8,839 nt of DNA from CAZIWJ01 sp964542855 (GTDB taxonomy: Bacteria; Bacteroidota; Bacteroidia; Cytophagales; Cyclobacteriaceae). This document shows, in pieces, positions 6,499 to 8,839 of the stretch. The stretch covers positions 1 to 8,839 of the forward strand of contig CAZIWJ010000146.1 of NCBI GenBank assembly GCA_964542855.1. The letters run 5' to 3'. The position numbers and the translations under genes were made by a program. Position 1 is the stretch's first letter. Each line of letters starts with the position of its first letter. The notes under the pieces were generated by a model, which searched no databases, had not been told where the DNA came from, and worked only from the letters and a program-made list of their open reading frames with translations.

Positions 6499-7209
6499 AT
6501 GAGCATATTTAAGCGACTATTTAAAGTAGGGCAGTCTGAAGCCCACGCTGCGATTAATAAAATGGAAGACCCTGTTAAATTAAGTGAACAGGCAATCAGG
6601 GATTTTAAAAAAGACCTGAATAAAGCACTGGAAAGCCTGGCAGAAGTAAAAGCATTGGCCATCCGGACCCGACGCGAAATGAAAAATTACCAGCAACAGG
6701 CTACTGATTATGAAAAGAAGGCCATGATGCTGGTACAAAAAGCCGAAAAAGGGGACATTGATGCTGAAGAAGCCGATCGACTTGCCGTTGAGGCTTTAAA
6801 TAAAAAAGAACAGCTGGGCGGTCAGGCTAACACTTTGAAGGCCGAGGTTGAAAAATACGACAACATGACCAATAACCTGGAGAACAAAGTTAATGATCTG
6901 AAAAGCCAGATTTCCAAGTGGGAAAATGAACTCAGGACGTTAAAAGCCAGGTCGAAAGTTAGTTCAGCAAGCAAGAAAATAAATAAGCAAATGGCTAGTA
7001 TCGATTCTTCCAGTACTGTGTCCATGTTAGAGCGAATGAAGACAAAGGTTGAAGAAGAAGAATCGCTCGCCCAATCTTACGGCGAACTGGCAGCGGCTCC
7101 AAAATCTGTTGACGATGAAATAGATAAAGTACTTGGATCTAGTAGCAGCAGTTCATCGGATGCGCTGGCAGATTTAAAGGCTAAGATGGCCCAAAGGAAG
7201 CAAGGGTAA
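6499..7209 (+). CDS. pspA: PspA/IM30 (Vipp1) family membrane-stress protein
   Basis: PspA-family proteins polymerise into ESCRT-III-like rods and rings on the inner face of the cytoplasmic membrane and help keep it sealed under stress. The 236-residue protein has the N-terminal amphipathic helix MSIFKRLFKVGQSEAHAAIN, the family motif KMEDPVKLSEQAIRDF (21-36) and continuous coiled-coil helices to about 190. A linker of seven serines (214-220), preceded by an acidic stretch, joins a short C-terminal helix DALADLKAKMAQRK, so it resembles Vipp1-type proteins with an extra C-terminal helix; E. coli PspA (222 residues) lacks it. No PspF, PspB or PspC is present, so regulation differs from E. coli. 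It lies between the YbjN-like gene and a DUF4178 gene and is followed by an intrinsic terminator at 7241-7270. The ATG at 6499 has no Shine-Dalgarno sequence, only an A-rich leader. Confidence 0.93.
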   Translation: MSIFKRLFKVGQSEAHAAINKMEDPVKLSEQAIRDFKKDLNKALESLAEVKALAIRTRREMKNYQQQATDYEKKAMMLVQKAEKGDIDAEEADRLAVEALNKKEQLGGQANTLKAEVEKYDNMTNNLENKVNDLKSQISKWENELRTLKARSKVSSASKKINKQMASIDSSSTVSMLERMKTKVEEEESLAQSYGELAAAPKSVDDEIDKVLGSSSSSSSDALADLKAKMAQRKQG

Positions 7210-7240
7210 ACCAGTGTAAAGAGTTTTGAGTCATAACCCG

Positions 7241-7270
7241 AAACCCCTTTTAGCAGAGGGGTTTTTTCTT
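7241..7270 (+). terminator. Intrinsic terminator between pspA and the DUF4178 gene
   Basis: AAACCCCT (7241-7248) pairs perfectly with AGGGGTTT (7257-7264) across an 8-base loop, and the stem runs into a T-tract (7262-7267, then CTT). It lies 31 bases after the pspA stop and 17 bases before the DUF4178 start. It should end most pspA transcripts and leave the third gene to read-through or to a promoter that I cannot see. Confidence 0.85.
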
Positions 7271-7287
7271 ATTTTAAATAACCTTTT

Positions 7288-7905
7288 ATGGAATATATTC
7301 TCTTATTAATCTTAATCATCGTAATCGTGTATTTCTGGCAGAAGAATAAAAAAAAGAAAGCTGAAAAGGAAGAGTCCGTTGACCCGCTCGATAACCAGCA
7401 AATGAGCATTGAAAACGTACAGGCAGGTGGGTTAATTAAATTAACTACGGTAGGTGAAAACATGGACGATTACGATGTAACCATTTCCAGGCGTCATGTT
7501 TACAAGGAAGGAGGATACGAATGGTTTGAACTGGAAGGCGATAACGGTTCGAGCACAGTTTGGCTTTCTGTTGAAAAAGACGATGAACTTGAAGTGAACC
7601 TGGCCGTTAAAAAATCCAAGTTAAGAGTGCTGGGTGTTTCTATCAAAGACCTGGAAGAAATGGAGAATAACAACGAAGGTGAAATTGAATACGAAGACGA
7701 AAAGTTTTATTATGAATCGTCGGGGGAAGCCGATTTTTTTAAAGATGGGAATACGAATAACCCCGAAGCCTTTTATTACTGGGAGTTCGAAAATGAAAAT
7801 GGTTCACGATTTATATCCATAGAAGAATGGGAGGACGGGGATGTTGATGTTACCATTTCATTACCGGTGAAACAATCCCAAATCACTGTATTTTCACTCA
7901 AATAA
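7288..7905 (+). CDS. Membrane-anchored DUF4178 domain protein
   Basis: The 205-residue protein opens with one hydrophobic helix (YILLLILIIVIVYFW, 3-17) followed by a lysine cluster (19-24), so the bulk should lie in the cytoplasm, tethered to the membrane. The rest matches DUF4178, a beta-rich domain often encoded beside PspA. Two similar halves are visible: YEWFELEGDNGSSTVWLSVE (77-96) with LAVKKSKLRVLG (105-116), and YYWEFENENGSRFISIEEW (163-181) with LPVKQSQITVFS (192-203). The acidic spacer between them (121-145) is low-complexity. No catalytic motif is seen. Context with PspA and the YbjN-like protein implies a part in membrane-stress response, most likely as a membrane-side binding partner. 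A terminator sits just upstream, so its expression may be lower than that of pspA. Confidence 0.82.
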   Translation: MEYILLLILIIVIVYFWQKNKKKKAEKEESVDPLDNQQMSIENVQAGGLIKLTTVGENMDDYDVTISRRHVYKEGGYEWFELEGDNGSSTVWLSVEKDDELEVNLAVKKSKLRVLGVSIKDLEEMENNNEGEIEYEDEKFYYESSGEADFFKDGNTNNPEAFYYWEFENENGSRFISIEEWEDGDVDVTISLPVKQSQITVFSLK

Positions 7906-7913
7906 TTCCGCAT

Positions 7914-7929
7914 TTTGATATTAGTCAAA
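7914..7929. promoter_or_regulatory. FNR-box-like palindrome
   Basis: TTTGATATTAGTCAAA contains TTGAT-N4-GTCAA (7915-7928), which differs at one base from the FNR-type consensus TTGAT-N4-ATCAA. It stands 24 bases before the possible small ORF and just after the DUF4178 stop. A Crp/Fnr family regulator is encoded next door, but a single site of this kind could arise by chance in AT-rich DNA. Confidence 0.25.
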
Positions 7930-7941
7930 TTCAGAACTGAT

Positions 7942-8019
7942 ATGAATCATAGGCAGGCTAAAAAATTGTTTAAATATTTACATTATAAACATTACAGGGA
8001 AAAAGGTTCATCTAAGTAA
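7942..8019 (+). CDS. Possible small basic protein, 25 residues
   Basis: An ATG at 7942 opens a 25-codon frame ending in TAA at 8017-8019. The peptide begins MNHRQAKKLFKYLHYKHY and ends REKGSSK. It is very basic (eleven Lys or Arg or His residues or more) and rich in Lys, His and Tyr, with no hydrophobic run, so it is not a membrane or signal peptide. It lies 36 bases after the DUF4178 stop, on the same strand, before the strong terminator at 8076-8113, so it would be on the same transcript. No Shine-Dalgarno sequence is seen, which means little in this phylum. I recognise no family. With AT-rich sequence a frame this short may well be non-coding; it is listed because it fills an otherwise unexplained 170-base gap before the terminator. 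Confidence 0.28.
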   Translation: MNHRQAKKLFKYLHYKHYREKGSSK

Positions 8020-8075
8020 TTATTTTTTTCTGTTAGCTATCGCATTCAATTTTTGGCTGTCGTTATACTTGTATT

Positions 8076-8113
8076 AAGCTGCGTATACTGGTAGTGTACG
8101 TAGCTTTTTATTT
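8076..8113 (+). terminator. Strong terminator hairpin closing the PspA-module transcript
   Basis: AAGCTGCGTATAC (8076-8088) pairs along all 13 positions (two G-U pairs) with GTGTACGTAGCTT (8094-8106) around a five-base loop TGGTA. A T-rich tail, TTTTATTT, follows on the plus strand. On the minus strand the bases after the hairpin are not T-rich, so it works for the plus-strand operon rather than for the convergent regulator gene, whose stop is 35 bases away. The 170-base distance from the DUF4178 stop is long for a 3' end. Confidence 0.8.
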
Positions 8114-8140
8114 GACGGTATGTGGTGCATGCAATAAGAT

Positions 8141-8839
8141 CTAGTTACGAACCAACTGGAGTTTTCGGATATCCTGAACGATAATACGAGATCCCTGAAT
8201 GGTGATAAGCCCTTCCGACTTGAAATCGGCCAGTGTTCTTATAACGGTTTCTTTCGCAGTTCCTGCTAAATTAGCCAGGTCTTCCCGCGATATTGCCATA
8301 CTAAAAATTCCATCTGTTTCGTTTTCCTGCTTATAGCGTTCATGAAGCAGCAACAGTGATTCGGCAACTCTTTTCCTAACAGAGTTATACGCCAGTTTAA
8401 GAAGCTGTTCTTCATTTTCAGAAACCTGGTTGGAAAGCAGACGGATAAACTTTTCAGCTACATCCTTACTGTTGTAAAGTAGTTTAAAGTATTCATCTTT
8501 AGGAATACTCGACACCTCTGCATCTTCCATGGCCACCGCGGATGACCGGTAATAAGTATTTTCTAGTAAATCCATATACCCGAAAAAATCACCTTCACGG
8601 TACAAACCTGTAATGAACTCCTTGCCGTCTTCGTTCATTTTAAACGCCTTTACCTTACCCTTGGTAAGGTAGTAAAGTACGTGCGGAATGGTATCTTCGG
8701 AGGAAATGATAGCTTTTTTTTTGTAGTTCTTTTTAATGGCTTTTTCCGAAAGTTGGGTAAGGTCGGTGAGGTTAAGGCGATTATTGAGTGCCTGGTCGAG
8801 ACTCTTAATTTGTGCCTGATTCTGCCGCTTTAGTAGCTC
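8141..8839 (-). CDS. Crp/Fnr family transcription regulator, N-terminus beyond the window
   Basis: The minus-strand frame is open from its TAG (8143-8141) to the window edge, giving 233 residues without a true start; the ATG at 8638 is internal. The first visible residues ELLKRQNQAQIKSLDQALNNRL form a helix linker. A cyclic-nucleotide-binding-type beta barrel follows (from LTQLSEKAIK through KGKVKAFK, GLYREGDFFGYMDLLENTYYRSSAVAMEDAEV), then a dimer helix and a Crp-type winged helix-turn-helix with REDLANLAGTAKETVIRTLADFKSEGLI, whose recognition helix (KETVIR) matches the Crp/Fnr pattern. In Bacteroidota this linker and barrel commonly follow a receiver domain, so the missing part is probably a phosphorylatable receiver (inference). 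No cysteine occurs in the visible part, so an FNR iron-sulfur cluster there is excluded. Target genes are unknown; it is convergent with the PspA module. Confidence 0.9.
   Translation of the reverse strand, partial: ELLKRQNQAQIKSLDQALNNRLNLTDLTQLSEKAIKKNYKKKAIISSEDTIPHVLYYLTKGKVKAFKMNEDGKEFITGLYREGDFFGYMDLLENTYYRSSAVAMEDAEVSSIPKDEYFKLLYNSKDVAEKFIRLLSNQVSENEEQLLKLAYNSVRKRVAESLLLLHERYKQENETDGIFSMAISREDLANLAGTAKETVIRTLADFKSEGLITIQGSRIIVQDIRKLQLVRN

Noticed and set aside
7634..7822. 62-codon plus-strand frame inside the DUF4178 gene
   Set aside because: It is an out-of-frame overlap within a complete gene, Lys/Thr/Met-rich, with no independent signal.
1..8839. CRISPR arrays, insertion sequences, tRNAs, phage or defence genes
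   Set aside because: I saw no regularly spaced direct repeats, no transposase motifs, no tRNA cloverleaf and no terminal repeats; all genes look like core chromosomal genes.

Overview
The window looks like chromosomal DNA of a Bacteroidota bacterium, most likely of the Cytophagales type (genus not resolved). The evidence is threefold. Shine-Dalgarno sequences are largely missing. Several genes are preceded by the Bacteroidota sigma-A promoter (TTTG, about 19 bases, TAnnTTTG). Typical lineage genes are present: a DUF6503 lipoprotein-like secreted protein, a receiver-linked Crp/Fnr regulator, and an ftsE separated from ftsX. There are no insertion sequences, CRISPR arrays, tRNAs or phage genes; this is a core-genome stretch of housekeeping and envelope-stress genes.

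Left part (1-2319). A single-domain response regulator on the minus strand overlaps by 32 bases the start of a second minus-strand gene that leaves the window at base 1. An AT-rich 0.36-kb gap carries two divergent promoters with the same TACATTTG -7 box. The plus-strand CCA-adding enzyme gene (cca) follows.

Middle (2320-5855). Convergent to cca, with one base between stop codons, lie ftsE and its upstream neighbour tal (transaldolase) on the minus strand. Upstream of tal, also on the minus strand, is the 4.5S-type signal recognition particle RNA (ffs), with a near-perfect promoter and its own stem plus U-tract as terminator. Divergent from ffs is a DUF819 membrane protein. Its stop codon interlocks with that of a convergent secreted DUF6503 protein.

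Right part (6069-8839). The most interesting block is a plus-strand envelope-stress module: a YbjN/CesT-like acidic protein, a PspA/IM30 family membrane-remodelling protein, and a membrane-anchored DUF4178 protein. An intrinsic terminator sits between the second and third genes, which suggests graded expression. Beyond it is a possible 25-codon basic small ORF with an FNR-box-like palindrome in front, then a strong terminator hairpin. The window ends inside a minus-strand Crp/Fnr-type regulator whose missing N-terminus probably holds a response-regulator receiver domain.

No completely novel system is evident. The best leads are the compact YbjN-PspA-DUF4178 module with its internal terminator, the small ORF with its palindrome, and the overlapping gene hidden at the left edge.
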